DNA of 64,000 nt from Lachnospiraceae bacterium (GCA_024698145.1 JAILRO010000044.1:1-64000), one strand, 5' to 3'. Shown: positions 1 through 10,047, counted from the first letter of the stretch. A program made the numbers and translations. The notes: generated by a model from the letters alone, not told the origin.

Positions 1-243
1 TGTTCGGCATGTTCCATTGAGACAGGATGTCGAATTGGAACAGTGCCGCGTACAATATCATAATGTCACCGAGATAACTAGAAACTCTTATGTCCGTATG
101 TCTCGTCACACAGAATGTAATATATCGACAATTTGTTATGCATCCGTTTTGAAAATGTATATAACAGTTAATTAGACACAGGATATTCATACATCTGATA
201 ATCTATACGCGTCCGTCACATATAAAAGTGCATTAAACAGCAA
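1..243 (-). repeat. End of an intergenic structured repeat (copy A, truncated by window edge)
   Basis: Read on the minus strand, this stretch begins with TTGCTGTTTAAT at 243-232 and then follows the left end of the 37541-38169 element for about 70 bases with only a few substitutions. It diverges in the middle, then shares a 19-base string (ATTCGACATCCTGTCTCAA, at 35-17). That string sits in the loop of a hairpin whose arms are 5-16 and 36-48. The element runs off the left edge, so its total length is unknown. No credible gene lies in it; the 187-378 minus-strand ORF is not convincing. Confidence 0.7.
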
Positions 244-263
244 TTTTTGTTGAGAATCTCTTT

Positions 264-292
264 TTGATATGCTATCTTTGTAGTGATATAAA
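264..292 (+). promoter_or_regulatory. Promoter of the capA-like gene
   Basis: A -35 box TTGATA (264-269), a 17-base spacer and a -10 box TATAAA (287-292) lie just outside the repeat end and 25 bases before the start codon. This is a housekeeping sigma-A arrangement. Confidence 0.55.
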
Positions 293-316
293 AAGCGGTA
301 TAGAGAGGTGCTTTCA

Positions 317-1336
317 GTGAAAAACAATCCGGTACGAATATATTTTATAATGTGTATTTTTGTAATGTGTCTTTGCACACATACCTGCGTCGCTTATGCA
401 AAAGGTGATGTGACGACAATTACAATAAGTGCTGCCGGAGATACAACGCTTGGTATAGACAGCAGATATTGTGGTACATTTAATTCTTATTATAACGATA
501 AAGGATCTGCTTATTTCTTGAAGAATGTCAGACCTTATTTTGGTAATGATGATATTACAATAGTGAATTTTGAGGGAACTCTCACGGAATCAACGTCAAG
601 GGCGGCTAAGAAATATACTTTCAAAGGACCGGCAAAGCATGTAAAGGTATTGAAAAAAGGCTCGGTGGAGGTTGTTACGCTTGCCAATAACCATTCGTTT
701 GATTTTGGAAAACGCGGTTTTGAGGATACGAAACACACACTTAAGAAGAATAAAATAAAGTTTTGCCGCAACAAAACCATAGCGTATAAGAAAGTAAAGG
801 GCGTTAAGGTGGCATTTATAGGCTTTTCTCAGCTTGAAGGAGTCAGTGAGAATGATGTTAAGACTGCCATTAAAACTGCAAAGAAAAAAAGCGCAGACAT
901 TGTGATTGTCAGCTTTCATTGGGGGATAGAACGTGATTATTACCCGTCCGGCAGGCAGAAGTATATAGGCAGATATGCTATAAAGGCAGGAGCAAGTCTT
1001 GTTCTTGGGCATCATCCGCATGTACTTCAGGGAATAGAAAAGTATAAGGGAAGATATATAGTGTATAGTCTCGGTAATTTCTGTTTTGGAGGAAATGTTA
1101 ATCCTGATGACAAGGATACAATGATATTTCAGCAGACATTTTATGTTAAAAAAGGGAAACTGCTTAAGAAAAGTGATGCGAAGGTCATTCCGTGTTCTTT
1201 GTCCGGAAAAACATACACTAACGATTATCAGCCGACACCACTTAAGGAAAAAGGGAAAAAACGTTTAATTCAAAAAATCAACAGGCTTTCGCATGGTATG
1301 AATGTGAAAGTTGGCAGGAACGGGAAACTGAAATAA
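317..1336 (+). CDS. CapA-family (PGA_cap) secreted metallophosphatase-like protein
   Basis: The product resembles the CapA/PgsA family, calcineurin-like phosphoesterases first linked to poly-gamma-glutamate capsule but often of unknown substrate. Visible family motifs are AAGDTTLG near the mature N-terminus, NFEGTLT, ANNHSFDFG, SFHWGIERDY and GHHPHVLQ, which carry the expected metal-binding Asp, Asn and His residues. A hydrophobic signal segment occupies about residues 8-28, so the enzyme should act outside the membrane. GTG at 317 is chosen over GTG at 308 because GAGAGG (303-308) is well spaced before it. No pgsB/capB or pgsC/capC partners are nearby, so a role in poly-glutamate export is not supported by context. 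Confidence 0.8.
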   Translation: MKNNPVRIYFIMCIFVMCLCTHTCVAYAKGDVTTITISAAGDTTLGIDSRYCGTFNSYYNDKGSAYFLKNVRPYFGNDDITIVNFEGTLTESTSRAAKKYTFKGPAKHVKVLKKGSVEVVTLANNHSFDFGKRGFEDTKHTLKKNKIKFCRNKTIAYKKVKGVKVAFIGFSQLEGVSENDVKTAIKTAKKKSADIVIVSFHWGIERDYYPSGRQKYIGRYAIKAGASLVLGHHPHVLQGIEKYKGRYIVYSLGNFCFGGNVNPDDKDTMIFQQTFYVKKGKLLKKSDAKVIPCSLSGKTYTNDYQPTPLKEKGKKRLIQKINRLSHGMNVKVGRNGKLK

Positions 1337-1432
1337 ACTTTCGTAATTACATTTATTGTAATTTGAACAATTTACATTAAATTTTGTAACATGTTGCCGA
1401 AAAGAAAAAAAGGTATTTTCAATTTCATGTCG

Positions 1433-1471
1433 TATACTAATTAATGGGCGGAGTTTTTCCGTCCATTAATT
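1433..1471 (+). promoter_or_regulatory. Extended -10 and leader hairpin upstream of dgt
   Basis: TATACT (1433-1438) is a plausible -10 with no clear -35. It is followed at once by a near-perfect inverted repeat AATTAATGG...CCATTAATT (1439-1471). With no T-run after it, the hairpin is more likely a 5' leader structure than a terminator. Confidence 0.35.
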
Positions 1472-1520
1472 GTTGAAATATGGCGATGATGATAGATTCT
1501 TGAGATAAGAGGTGAGCCTT

Positions 1521-2522
1521 GTGAACGTAAGAGAGAAACTGGAAAAATGGGAACATCAGTATTTGTGCGAGTATGCTGCATTTTCAGATCAGTCAAAAGG
1601 TAGAGTAATTGAAGAGCCTATGTGTGATGTTAGAACAATATATCAAAGAGATCGCGATCGAATTATACACAGTAAGTCATTTAGACGTCTTAAAGAAAAG
1701 ACGCAGGTATTTCTGTCTCCGGAAGGTGATCATTATAGAACACGACTTACTCATACATTAGAGGTGTCCCAGACTGCAAGAACAATAGCAAGAGCACTTC
1801 GACTTAATGAAGAACTAACGGAAGCAATTGCGCTTGGACATGATCTTGGACATACGCCGTTCGGACATGCCGGAGAGCGTGCACTTAATGAAGTGTGTAG
1901 TAAGGGATTTAAACATAATGAACAGAGTATAAGGGTAGTTGAGCATTTAGAGAAAAAGGGAAGAGGTCTTAATCTTGCATATGAGGTAAAAGACGGAATA
2001 CTTAATCATAAGACAACGGGGAGTCCTTCTACATTAGAGGGAAAGATAGTTCAGCTTTCGGATAAGATAGCTTATATTAATCATGATATAGATGATGCAA
2101 TAAGAGGAGGAATCCTTTCAGAGGAACAATTGCCCTCTGATTGCACCAAAGTTCTTGGTGGAAGAACCAGAGACCGGCTCAATACTATAATCCATGATGT
2201 CATCATGAATAGCGAGGGCACGGGCGATATTGTCTGTTCACCGGAGATAAGGCAGGCAATGACGAAACTTAGAAGCTTTTTGTTTGATACGGTATATACC
2301 AATCCCGTTGCAAAAGGAGAAGAAGGAAAAGCAAAAAGGATGCTTCAGGAATTGTTTCACTATTACATATTAAGACCGGAAGCCATGACCGAAGAGTTTA
2401 CCTCTATGATTGAAAATGGTGAGGACAGAGAGGTCGTTGTATGTGATTATATAGCGGGCATGACTGATAATTATGCAGTGCTCAAATTCCAGGAAGCTTT
2501 TGAACCTTCAGGCTGGAAATGA
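1521..2522 (+). CDS. dgt: Deoxyguanosinetriphosphate triphosphohydrolase-like HD protein
   Basis: Dgt-family enzymes hydrolyse dGTP (or other dNTPs) to the deoxynucleoside and triphosphate, shaping nucleotide pools. The HD-domain metal ligands are visible as LTHTLEVSQ (about residue 77) and GHDLGHTPFGH (about 106-116). The length of about 333 residues matches the short Gram-positive branch. GTG at 1521 is preferred to GTG at 1512 because GAGGTG (1509-1514) is correctly spaced for the former and overlaps the latter. It heads a probable dgt-dnaG-rpoD operon, an order common in Clostridia. Which dNTP is preferred cannot be read from sequence. Confidence 0.88.
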   Translation: MNVREKLEKWEHQYLCEYAAFSDQSKGRVIEEPMCDVRTIYQRDRDRIIHSKSFRRLKEKTQVFLSPEGDHYRTRLTHTLEVSQTARTIARALRLNEELTEAIALGHDLGHTPFGHAGERALNEVCSKGFKHNEQSIRVVEHLEKKGRGLNLAYEVKDGILNHKTTGSPSTLEGKIVQLSDKIAYINHDIDDAIRGGILSEEQLPSDCTKVLGGRTRDRLNTIIHDVIMNSEGTGDIVCSPEIRQAMTKLRSFLFDTVYTNPVAKGEEGKAKRMLQELFHYYILRPEAMTEEFTSMIENGEDREVVVCDYIAGMTDNYAVLKFQEAFEPSGWK

Positions 2523-2559
2523 GTTTTGTAACGTATGATAACAATGGGTGGTGGTATAC

Positions 2560-4332
2560 TTGTATTATCCCGATGAATTAATAGAGGATATTCGTTCACG
2601 AAATGATATAGTGGACGTTATAGGGAGTTATGTAAACTTAAAACATAAAGGTAATTCATATACGGCATGTTGCCCGTTCCATCATGAAAAGACGCCATCT
2701 TTTCATGTGAGCAGAGAACGACAGATGTATCATTGCTTTGGCTGTGGTGTTGGAGGAAATGTTTATACTTTCCTTATGGAGCATGAGAATCTTACATTTC
2801 CTGAGGCTGTAGAGACGCTTGCAGAGAGGGCCGGAGTTGCACTTCCGGAGCAGAGTATGTCGAAAGAAGAACGACGGCGCGCAGATGAGAGAACAAGACT
2901 TAAGGAAATGAACAAAGCAGCGGCCGGATATTTTCATTATCTGTTAAAGACAGATCATGGAAGTAATGCTCTTGAATACCTGAAAAAACGAGGACTTTCG
3001 GACGATACGATAACAAAGTTTGGATTGGGCTATTCAGACAAATACCGGGACGATTTGTACAAATATCTCAAATCAAAAGGGTATAAAGATAATGAACTAA
3101 AAGATTCCGGACTTGCGATGTTTAATGAGAAGGAAGGTCCTTCTGATAGATTCTGGAATCGAGTAATGTTTCCGATAATTGATCCTAATAATAAAGTTAT
3201 AGGTTTTGGCGGTCGAGTTATGGGAGATGCCAAGCCTAAATACATCAATTCGCAGGATACAATCGTTTTTGACAAGAGCCGTAATCTGTACGGTCTTAAT
3301 CTTGCAAAGAAAAGTAAACGACGGGGAATCATTTTCTGTGAGGGCTATATGGATGTTATATCCATGCATCAGGCCGGCTTTGATAATGCGGTCGCGTCGC
3401 TTGGTACGGCACTTACTGTTGGCCAGGTCAATTTGATAAAACGTTATACCGACAGGGTTTTCCTTGCATATGACAGTGATGAAGCAGGAACTAAAGCTAC
3501 GCTTCGTGCACTTGAGATAATGAGGGAGTTTGAACTGCCGGCGCGCGTGATATCATTAAAGCCGTATAAAGACCCTGATGAACTCATTTCAACTGAAGGA
3601 ACTGAGGCTTTTGAAAAAAGAATTGAAGAAGCCAAAAGTGGAGTTATGTTTGAAATTGGGATTTTGGAGCATAACTATAATCAGGATGATCCGCAGGAAA
3701 GAACGGAGTTCCAAAAAGAAATTGCAAAATGTCTTTCAAAGATAAATGATCCTTTGGAGAGAAATAATTATATAGAAAGTGTTGCAAAGCTTTACAATAT
3801 CGAAAAAGAGCCGCTTAAAGAGGCGGTTACGGTATTTGGAGTAAGCGGAAAAAGTAACGTTGACATGTCGGCATTTGCTGACAGGACAAGGCGGGGCTCA
3901 CCGGAACAGGAGAAAAAGAAGGAAAGCCTCAAAACCGAGCGTATTCTTATTACATGGTTGGTTAATGACAATTCATTGATACAACCGGTAAGCGAGTACC
4001 TGACGCCGGAGGATTTTGTCGAGGATTTATATCGAGATGTTGTAAGAATGATTTATGACAGTTTTGATTCGACCGGTAAGATAGAACCGGCTGCCATAAT
4101 GGATAGGTATTACAGCAAGGAAGAACACGAGGAACTATCCTCGATAATGCAACAGGATTTTGGGGTTGAGATAAGCAATGAGGAAAAATCCGGTGAGATA
4201 ACTAATCTGGTTAAGAGAATCAAAGAAAAAAGTATCAAATATCGGATGGATAATTCCATTGATTTAAATGAACGCAGCAAACTAATCGAAGAGAAGAAGG
4301 CTGTTGGGAAAATACATATCAATTTGAATTAG
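2560..4332 (+). CDS. dnaG: DNA primase
   Basis: DnaG makes the RNA primers for replication forks and is recruited by DnaB helicase. The N-terminal CHC2 zinc finger is visible ([12 protein letters not shown] then [10 protein letters not shown], about residues 37-65). It is followed by the catalytic core, with the Toprim motif FCEGYMDV near residue 265 and a DSDEAG motif after it, and a C-terminal helical region that would bind the helicase. The start is uncertain. The track uses GTG at 2548, but TTG at 2560 begins [13 protein letters not shown], where the family's homology begins, and has GGTGG a few bases upstream. It lies 38 bases after dgt and 37 before rpoD. Confidence 0.93.
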   Translation: MYYPDELIEDIRSRNDIVDVIGSYVNLKHKGNSYTACCPFHHEKTPSFHVSRERQMYHCFGCGVGGNVYTFLMEHENLTFPEAVETLAERAGVALPEQSMSKEERRRADERTRLKEMNKAAAGYFHYLLKTDHGSNALEYLKKRGLSDDTITKFGLGYSDKYRDDLYKYLKSKGYKDNELKDSGLAMFNEKEGPSDRFWNRVMFPIIDPNNKVIGFGGRVMGDAKPKYINSQDTIVFDKSRNLYGLNLAKKSKRRGIIFCEGYMDVISMHQAGFDNAVASLGTALTVGQVNLIKRYTDRVFLAYDSDEAGTKATLRALEIMREFELPARVISLKPYKDPDELISTEGTEAFEKRIEEAKSGVMFEIGILEHNYNQDDPQERTEFQKEIAKCLSKINDPLERNNYIESVAKLYNIEKEPLKEAVTVFGVSGKSNVDMSAFADRTRRGSPEQEKKKESLKTERILITWLVNDNSLIQPVSEYLTPEDFVEDLYRDVVRMIYDSFDSTGKIEPAAIMDRYYSKEEHEELSSIMQQDFGVEISNEEKSGEITNLVKRIKEKSIKYRMDNSIDLNERSKLIEEKKAVGKIHINLN

Positions 4333-4369
4333 GATAAATATTACATTCAATTTAAGGAAGGAAGCAGAA

Positions 4370-5596
4370 ATGGAAGAACAACACAATATTGTCAATGATG
4401 AGAAGTTTCAGGCAAAATTGCAGGAGCTTTTGGACATTGCAAAGAAAAAGAAAAATGTAATTGAGGATACCGAAATTATTGCATGTTTTGCTACATGTAA
4501 GGACATTGAACTTACTACAGAGGTTATGGAAAGTATTTTCGATTTCCTTGAGACTCAGAAGGTAGACGTTCTCACAATCAAAGATGATGACGATGAAGAG
4601 CCTAGCGATGAAGCGCTTTTAGAGGTTGAGGGCGAAGAGGATATCGAGGTTGACAAGATTGACCTTTCCGTTCCTGAAGGAACGAATATTGAAGATCCCG
4701 TTCGTATGTATCTTAAGGAAATCGGTAAGGTTCCTCTTCTTAGTGCTGATGAGGAAATTGAACTTGCAAAGGAAATGGAAGCGGGTGATATTGCTGCAGC
4801 ACAGCTTGAAGAGATGGGTGATGAGCTTGATATCGAGGCTGCTGAAGAACTTAAGGCTATTGTTGCCAAGGGAGATTATGCAAAGAAGAAGCTTGCAGAG
4901 GCCAATCTTCGTCTTGTTGTCAGCATTGCAAAACGTTATGTTGGACGTGGTATGCTTTTCCTTGACCTTATTCAGGAGGGTAACCTCGGACTTATTAAGG
5001 CTGTAGAGAAGTTTGATTACAGAAAAGGTTACAAGTTCTCAACATATGCTACATGGTGGATTAGACAGGCTATTACCAGAGCTATAGCTGATCAGGCAAG
5101 AACTATCCGTATTCCTGTTCATATGGTTGAAACCATCAACAAACTCATTCGTGTATCAAGACAGTTGCTTCAGGAATTAGGTCGTGAGCCAAGCCCGGAG
5201 GAAATTGCCGAGGAGATGGAAGTGCCTGTAGAAAGAGTTAGAGAGATTCTTAAGATTTCTCAGGAACCGGTTTCTCTTGAAACACCTATCGGTGAAGAGG
5301 AAGACAGCCACCTTGGAGATTTCATTCAGGATGAAAATGTTCCCGTTCCGGCCGATGCTGCTGCAAGTACACTTTTGCGTGAACAGCTTGTGGAAGTCCT
5401 TTCAACTCTTACAGAACGTGAACAGAAGGTGTTAAGACTTCGCTTTGGTCTTGATGATGGCAGAAACAGAACTCTTGAAGAGGTTGGACGCGAGTTTAAT
5501 GTAACAAGAGAGCGTATAAGACAGATTGAGGCAAAGGCTTTAAGAAAATTAAGACACCCAAGCAGAAGCAGAAAACTTCGTGATTATTTGGAGTAA
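4370..5596 (+). CDS. rpoD: Primary RNA polymerase sigma factor (sigma-A/RpoD)
   Basis: This is the housekeeping sigma factor that directs RNA polymerase to TTGACA/TATAAT promoters. Region 1.1 and an acidic linker occupy roughly residues 1-105. Region 1.2 begins at [16 protein letters not shown]. Region 2 contains [19 protein letters not shown] and [10 protein letters not shown]. Region 4 ends with the helix-turn-helix [17 protein letters not shown] and a basic tail. At 408 residues it is typical of Gram-positive RpoD, lacking the long insert of proteobacteria. The ribosome binding site is AAGGAAGGA. Position after dnaG matches the macromolecular-synthesis operon. Confidence 0.97.
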   Translation: MEEQHNIVNDEKFQAKLQELLDIAKKKKNVIEDTEIIACFATCKDIELTTEVMESIFDFLETQKVDVLTIKDDDDEEPSDEALLEVEGEEDIEVDKIDLSVPEGTNIEDPVRMYLKEIGKVPLLSADEEIELAKEMEAGDIAAAQLEEMGDELDIEAAEELKAIVAKGDYAKKKLAEANLRLVVSIAKRYVGRGMLFLDLIQEGNLGLIKAVEKFDYRKGYKFSTYATWWIRQAITRAIADQARTIRIPVHMVETINKLIRVSRQLLQELGREPSPEEIAEEMEVPVERVREILKISQEPVSLETPIGEEEDSHLGDFIQDENVPVPADAAASTLLREQLVEVLSTLTEREQKVLRLRFGLDDGRNRTLEEVGREFNVTRERIRQIEAKALRKLRHPSRSRKLRDYLE

Positions 5597-5600
5597 TTAT

Positions 5601-6329
5601 ATGAATATACCTGATTTGTCGTTAAGAATGGAGCAGGTGCTTTCATTTGTTCCGCAAGATGCAGAAACTGTTGCTGATGTGGGTTGCGATCATGCGTATG
5701 TCTCAATCGCTCTAATTAAAAGGGATATAGCAAAGCATGTAATTGCAATGGATGTAAGGAGCGGACCACTTGAAATAGCAAAAAAGAATGTAGAAGAATA
5801 TGGGCTTGTCACAGACATAGAACTTCGATTAAGTGACGGTCTTTCCAAGTTGTCCCCAATGGAGGTTGATGCTATTGTTATCGCCGGAATGGGTGGACTT
5901 CTTGTCAAAAAAATACTTGTAGAAGGACGAGATGTTCTTGAGTGCGAATGCCCACCGGAGCTTATTCTTCAGCCACAGTCTGATATAGGTGAAGTGAGAA
6001 AGTATCTTCACGATATCAATTATCATATTGTTAAAGAGATGATGTTAATTGACGAGGGGAAATACTATACAGTAATTCACGCTTCTTACGGTTGTGAAGA
6101 ACACTATGAAGGTCCTGAAGATTATATTTACGGCAAATGTAATATAGAAGATGGCAAGGACGTATTTATAAGTTTTCTTGAGAAAGAGTCGGCTACATAC
6201 ATGGATGTACTTAATGGACTTGAGAAAAGTAATTCGGAAAATGAGCGTACTCTTATGAGAATCGAAGAAATAAAGTCTTTGCTTGAAATGAACAGAAAAG
6301 CGTATAAGAGGTGTTTGCATGAAATGTGA
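5601..6329 (+). CDS. trmK: tRNA (adenine(22)-N1)-methyltransferase
   Basis: TrmK uses S-adenosylmethionine to methylate N1 of A22 in tRNA. The SAM-binding motif VADVGCDHAYVSIALI is near the N-terminus (about 25-40), and IVIAGMGGLLVKKIL is the family's second signature (about 93-107). A C-terminal helical tail follows, as in Bacillus TrmK. ATG at 5601 is used rather than the upstream GTG at 5580, because the TTGGAG ribosome binding site lies inside the rpoD stop region just before it. The 3' end overlaps the next gene by 11 bases, so the pair is probably translationally coupled. Confidence 0.88.
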   Translation: MNIPDLSLRMEQVLSFVPQDAETVADVGCDHAYVSIALIKRDIAKHVIAMDVRSGPLEIAKKNVEEYGLVTDIELRLSDGLSKLSPMEVDAIVIAGMGGLLVKKILVEGRDVLECECPPELILQPQSDIGEVRKYLHDINYHIVKEMMLIDEGKYYTVIHASYGCEEHYEGPEDYIYGKCNIEDGKDVFISFLEKESATYMDVLNGLEKSNSENERTLMRIEEIKSLLEMNRKAYKRCLHEM

Positions 6330-7113
6330 GGATATAACAGCTGTTCTTGACGAACTCTCGCCAAGAAAATATGCGTGCTCGTGGGATAATGTAGGATTGC
6401 TTGCAGGCAGGAAAAACAAGAATGTGTCAAAGGTTATGGTTGCGTTAGACGCCTCGTATGAGGTTATAAATGCAGCTGTGACACAAGGGGTCGATATGTT
6501 GATTACCCACCACCCGATGATATTCTCTCCGCTTAAGCAGATAAATGAAGAGGGTATCACTTCGGATAAGGTTATCACTCTTATAGAGAATCATATTGCC
6601 TACTATGCTATGCATACGAACTTTGATACTGTTGGTGGTATGGGAAGTTTGGCAGCGGGAGATAAGTATTTGAATCTTAAGGATGTAAAGCCTTTGATAT
6701 TTGAGTCTGATGAGACTGAAGGTATGGGTAGAGGTGGATTCCTTCCAAAACCTATGACTTCAACGGAAGTCTGTGAATACGTCAAGAAAGTGTTTTCTCT
6801 TGATTTTGTTATGCTTTATCAGGGCAAAAATGATGTAGATAAAACATATGATAAGATAGCAGTTCTTCCCGGTTCCGGCAAAAGCGAGCTTGAAGAGGTA
6901 AAGGCGCTTGGTTATGAACTTTATCTTACCGGAGATTTTGGTCATCATCCGGGGCTTGATGCGATTGATGAAGGAATGGCGGTTATAGACGCTACTCATT
7001 ACGGATTGGAGCACATTTTTATTTCTTATATAGCAAACTATTTAAAAGAAAAATTAAGCAATGAACTTGAAGTGATTGAACTGGATACAGGCTGTCCTTT
7101 GAGAATCATTTAA
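6319..7113 (+). CDS. Nif3-like dinuclear metal centre protein (YqfO/DUF34 family)
   Basis: The product belongs to the widely conserved Nif3/YqfO/YbgI family, which forms toroidal hexamers with a two-metal site; its reaction is not established. Metal-site motifs are visible: SWDNVGLLAG at the N-terminus, ITHHPMIF (about 60), HTNFDTV (about 97) and DATHYGLEH near the C-terminus. At 264 residues it is the short form, without the inserted PII-like domain found in some YqfO proteins. It overlaps trmK, and this pair occurs together in many Firmicutes. Confidence 0.85.
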   Translation: MKCEDITAVLDELSPRKYACSWDNVGLLAGRKNKNVSKVMVALDASYEVINAAVTQGVDMLITHHPMIFSPLKQINEEGITSDKVITLIENHIAYYAMHTNFDTVGGMGSLAAGDKYLNLKDVKPLIFESDETEGMGRGGFLPKPMTSTEVCEYVKKVFSLDFVMLYQGKNDVDKTYDKIAVLPGSGKSELEEVKALGYELYLTGDFGHHPGLDAIDEGMAVIDATHYGLEHIFISYIANYLKEKLSNELEVIELDTGCPLRII

Positions 7114-7132
7114 AAAAAAGGGGGTTTTGCGT

Positions 7133-8794
7133 ATGATTAATATAACAATTGGAGATAATACATATCAGGTTGAAAAAGGAACTACATTAGAAGCGATTGC
7201 AAAACAGTATGGCAGTCCTGAAAATGGTGAGGAGATTGTGCTTGCATACAGAAACGGACATTTGTGCGAGTTGTTTAAAACAGTCGATGAGGATGCAACG
7301 ATAAGTTTCCTTACAACAGCTGATAAGATTGGTAATGCAACTTACAGAAGAAGTGTTATTCTTATGATGATGAAGGCATTTCGTGATGTTGCTAAAAAGA
7401 CCGGAACAACAGGACGTATAAGGGTACTGTTCTCATTGAGTCGTGGTTTTTATTGTGAATATAAGAATCCTAACATGACTGTAACTGATGAGGTGTTGAA
7501 GGATGTTGAAGCCAGAATGCACGAGATGGTTAAGGAGGATATCAAGATTGAGAAGAAAACGTATCCTTCTTATGATCTTATAGACAGATTTGAGCGTCAG
7601 GGAAGAATTGACAAGGTTAAATTGTTCAAATACCGTCGTGCGTCTAATACAAATGCGTATATATTGGACGGTTTTGAGGATTACTATTATGGATTTATGG
7701 TGCCTTCTACGGGTTATCTTAAATATTTTGAACTTCACAGGTTCGAGGAAGGTTTTGTTCTTCAACTTCCGGATAGAAGCAATCCGGCTGCAATACCTGA
7801 GTTTAAACCACAAAAGAAGCTGTATTCCGTGCTTAAGCAGTCAGATGATTGGGGAGTAATGCTTGGAATGGACACTGTCGGCGGATTAAATGATGCCATT
7901 GCGGAAGGCCAGATTAGTGACCTTATGCTGGTTCAGGAAGCACTTCAGGAGAAAAATATTGCCAAGATTGCCGAGCAAATTAAAAAGGATGGAAAGAAGT
8001 TTGTTCTTATTGCAGGACCATCATCTTCCGGTAAGACATCATTTTCACATAGATTAAGTATTCAGTTAAAAACAATGGGACTTAATCCTCATCCGATTGC
8101 TCTTGATAACTATTTTGTTGACAGACAATTCACTCCTAGAGATGAGTTTGGTAATTATGATTTTGAGTGTATAGAGGCGGTTGACATAAAACAGTTTAAC
8201 GAGGATATGGTTAATTTGTTAAACGGTGAAACGGTTAAGATGCCTACCTTTGACTTTATAGAAGGCAAGCGTGAGTACAAAGGTAATACATTGACGATGA
8301 CCGATAATGATGTACTCGTTATTGAGGGTATTCACGGACTTAATCCAAAGACATCGGAAATGCTGCCGGATAACAGTAAGTTTAAGATATACATAAGTGC
8401 TCTTACTCAGTTAAATGTTGACGAGCACAACAGAATAAGAACAACTGACGGACGTCTTATAAGAAGAATTGTCAGAGATGCAAGAACAAGAGGACATAGT
8501 GCACAGAAGACAATTTCTATGTGGGATTCGGTTAGAAGAGGAGAGGAACAGTACATATTCCCTTATCAGGAAGAGGCTGATGCAATGTTTAATTCGGCAC
8601 TTATTTACGAATTGTCTGTAATTAAGCCTTATGTTGAACCATTGCTTTTTGCGATTCCAAGAGATAGCGATGAGTATCAGGAGGCAAAACGACTGCTCAA
8701 GTTCCTTGATTATTTTCTTGGCGTAAGTTCAGAGAATATCCCTAATAACAGCATTTTGAGGGAATTTGTTGGTGGAAGTTGTTTCCCGGTATAA
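7133..8794 (+). CDS. TGS-domain uridine kinase-like nucleoside kinase
   Basis: The protein joins a TGS domain (residues 1-60) and a threonyl-tRNA-synthetase-like second domain (about 60-230) to a uridine kinase/phosphoribulokinase-type kinase. The P-loop is GPSSSGKTSF near residue 295. Such fusions are common in Clostridia and are annotated as nucleoside kinases, presumably phosphorylating uridine or cytidine; the role of the tRNA-synthetase-like part is unknown. ATG at 7133 is preferred to TTG at 7127 because the AAGGGGG ribosome binding site lies 7-16 bases ahead. Confidence 0.85.
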   Translation: MINITIGDNTYQVEKGTTLEAIAKQYGSPENGEEIVLAYRNGHLCELFKTVDEDATISFLTTADKIGNATYRRSVILMMMKAFRDVAKKTGTTGRIRVLFSLSRGFYCEYKNPNMTVTDEVLKDVEARMHEMVKEDIKIEKKTYPSYDLIDRFERQGRIDKVKLFKYRRASNTNAYILDGFEDYYYGFMVPSTGYLKYFELHRFEEGFVLQLPDRSNPAAIPEFKPQKKLYSVLKQSDDWGVMLGMDTVGGLNDAIAEGQISDLMLVQEALQEKNIAKIAEQIKKDGKKFVLIAGPSSSGKTSFSHRLSIQLKTMGLNPHPIALDNYFVDRQFTPRDEFGNYDFECIEAVDIKQFNEDMVNLLNGETVKMPTFDFIEGKREYKGNTLTMTDNDVLVIEGIHGLNPKTSEMLPDNSKFKIYISALTQLNVDEHNRIRTTDGRLIRRIVRDARTRGHSAQKTISMWDSVRRGEEQYIFPYQEEADAMFNSALIYELSVIKPYVEPLLFAIPRDSDEYQEAKRLLKFLDYFLGVSSENIPNNSILREFVGGSCFPV

Positions 8795-8853
8795 TATAAA
8801 CAAAATCTTTTGTTAAAAAATAATAAAAACCATGGTAGAAATTGTGCAGAATA

Positions 8854-8882
8854 GTGACAAATGTAAATGGTTATGCTATAAT
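8854..8882 (+). promoter_or_regulatory. Promoter of the 8926 gene
   Basis: GTGACA (8854-8859), a 17-base spacer and TATAAT (8877-8882) with an upstream TG extension form a strong sigma-A promoter 44 bases before the start codon. Confidence 0.6.
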
Positions 8883-8925
8883 CAAAGCTGTAAAGAATGA
8901 AAAAATAAGAAAAGGAGGGCTGTAT

Positions 8926-9648
8926 ATGGGTAGTGAATCGGGACAAAAGTTCAATTTACCGGAGATGAAAACATATTTTGAAGAACAGATACCCAAAGTT
9001 CGTCTGATTAGCGATCTTGCATTAAGCGAGACAGATTTTCGCAGACTGGGAACAAAGCTCAAATCAGCCTTTGTTTTTTCGGATAAAAAAGACGGCATTG
9101 ATGAGATTATGCTATGTTACCTCGTTTACTGGGTGTATGCTTTAATTTATTGGGACGAGGACACCGGAATACATGATGAGCTGACAGATTACTGTGCGGA
9201 ACTACCTCAGCATCAAATAAGACATCATTTTGAAATGATAGTTGATTTGTTTGCAGATTATGATATTGAGAAGTTTGGATATCAGAATGATAGCGTGGAA
9301 GAACAGGCTATGGTTCTTATAGCACGACATGCGGGAATACCTAACGATGAAAAGTATCTTGTGTTTGAACTTATTGATGACTACAGGAATCAGAATGTAT
9401 CTGTAACTCAGATGGTTAACGATATTTATTCACATCTTCCTTACAAGAGTAAGTATATATTCTCTATGCTTGATTATCAGTCAAGACAGGATATGATATG
9501 GGAGATAAGAGCTCTCATGGCAGATATCTGTTCGGGAGTACCTTCAAGGGAGGAACTTCTTGCAAAGTATCCGCATACATCGATAAGTCTTATCGACTAT
9601 TGCTTTTTCTGGCAGGAAGGTCGGTCGCTTATAGATCAGGCGAAATAA
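8926..9648 (+). CDS. Uncharacterised 240-residue soluble protein
   Basis: I do not recognise a family. The product is acidic, has no signal peptide or membrane segment, and appears largely helical, with many aromatic residues (LVYWVYALIYWDEDTG). The start is ATG at 8926, with AAGGAGGG seven bases upstream; the upstream extension in the ORF track covers the promoter and is rejected. It has its own strong promoter and is closed by a strong terminator, so it is a single-gene unit between the kinase gene and rnpB. Codon use resembles its neighbours. Confidence 0.75.
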   Translation: MGSESGQKFNLPEMKTYFEEQIPKVRLISDLALSETDFRRLGTKLKSAFVFSDKKDGIDEIMLCYLVYWVYALIYWDEDTGIHDELTDYCAELPQHQIRHHFEMIVDLFADYDIEKFGYQNDSVEEQAMVLIARHAGIPNDEKYLVFELIDDYRNQNVSVTQMVNDIYSHLPYKSKYIFSMLDYQSRQDMIWEIRALMADICSGVPSREELLAKYPHTSISLIDYCFFWQEGRSLIDQAK

Positions 9649-9650
9649 AC

Positions 9651-9691
9651 AAAAACACTGCGTTTGATTATTATTCAAACGCAGTGTTTTT
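9651..9691. terminator. Bidirectional terminator between the 8926 gene and rnpB
   Basis: A 16-17 base stem (AAAACACTGCGTTTGA paired with its complement) is flanked by A- and T-runs, so it can stop transcripts arriving from either side: the gene on the plus strand and RNase P RNA on the minus strand. Confidence 0.85.
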
Positions 9692-9698
9692 GTATGTA

Positions 9699-10047
9699 AT
9701 GACTTGGTCGATAAGCCGGGTTATGTCGTTGAATGATCATCTATCTAGACCCGCTGTTACCAACGGGTTCGAGCAACCTACCCGAGAACGTGACGGGCAG
9801 CCACATGGTTCCCTATGCGGTCTTGCTTCGAGTGGGGTTTACAGAGCCTTGTCTGTTACCAGCCAAGCGGTGAGCTCTTACCTCGCCATTCCACCCTTAC
9901 CGGTCAAAGACTGGCGGTATATTTCTGTTGCACTTTCCTTAGAGTCGCCTCCACCGGACGTTATCCGGCACCCTGCCCTATGAAGCCCGGACTTTCCTCA
10001 CCTGCGGCGTTTCCGCTTCGCAGCCGCGATCATTTGGCCAAGTCATG
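9699..10047 (-). ncRNA. rnpB: RNase P RNA, bacterial class A
   Basis: This is the catalytic RNA that matures tRNA 5' ends. On the minus strand it starts near CATGACTTGGCC and ends at GACCAAGTC, which pair as helix P1. The hallmark conserved blocks are present: GAGGAAAGTCCGGGC after the 5' helix, then GGAAAGTGCAACAGAAA and GGTAAGGGTGGAA in the middle. The 3' block includes AGATGATCATTCAACG and the terminal ACATAACCCGGCTTA. The plus-strand ORFs here (9498-9983, 9815-10105) are shadows. The exact ends are approximate by a few bases. Confidence 0.96.
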
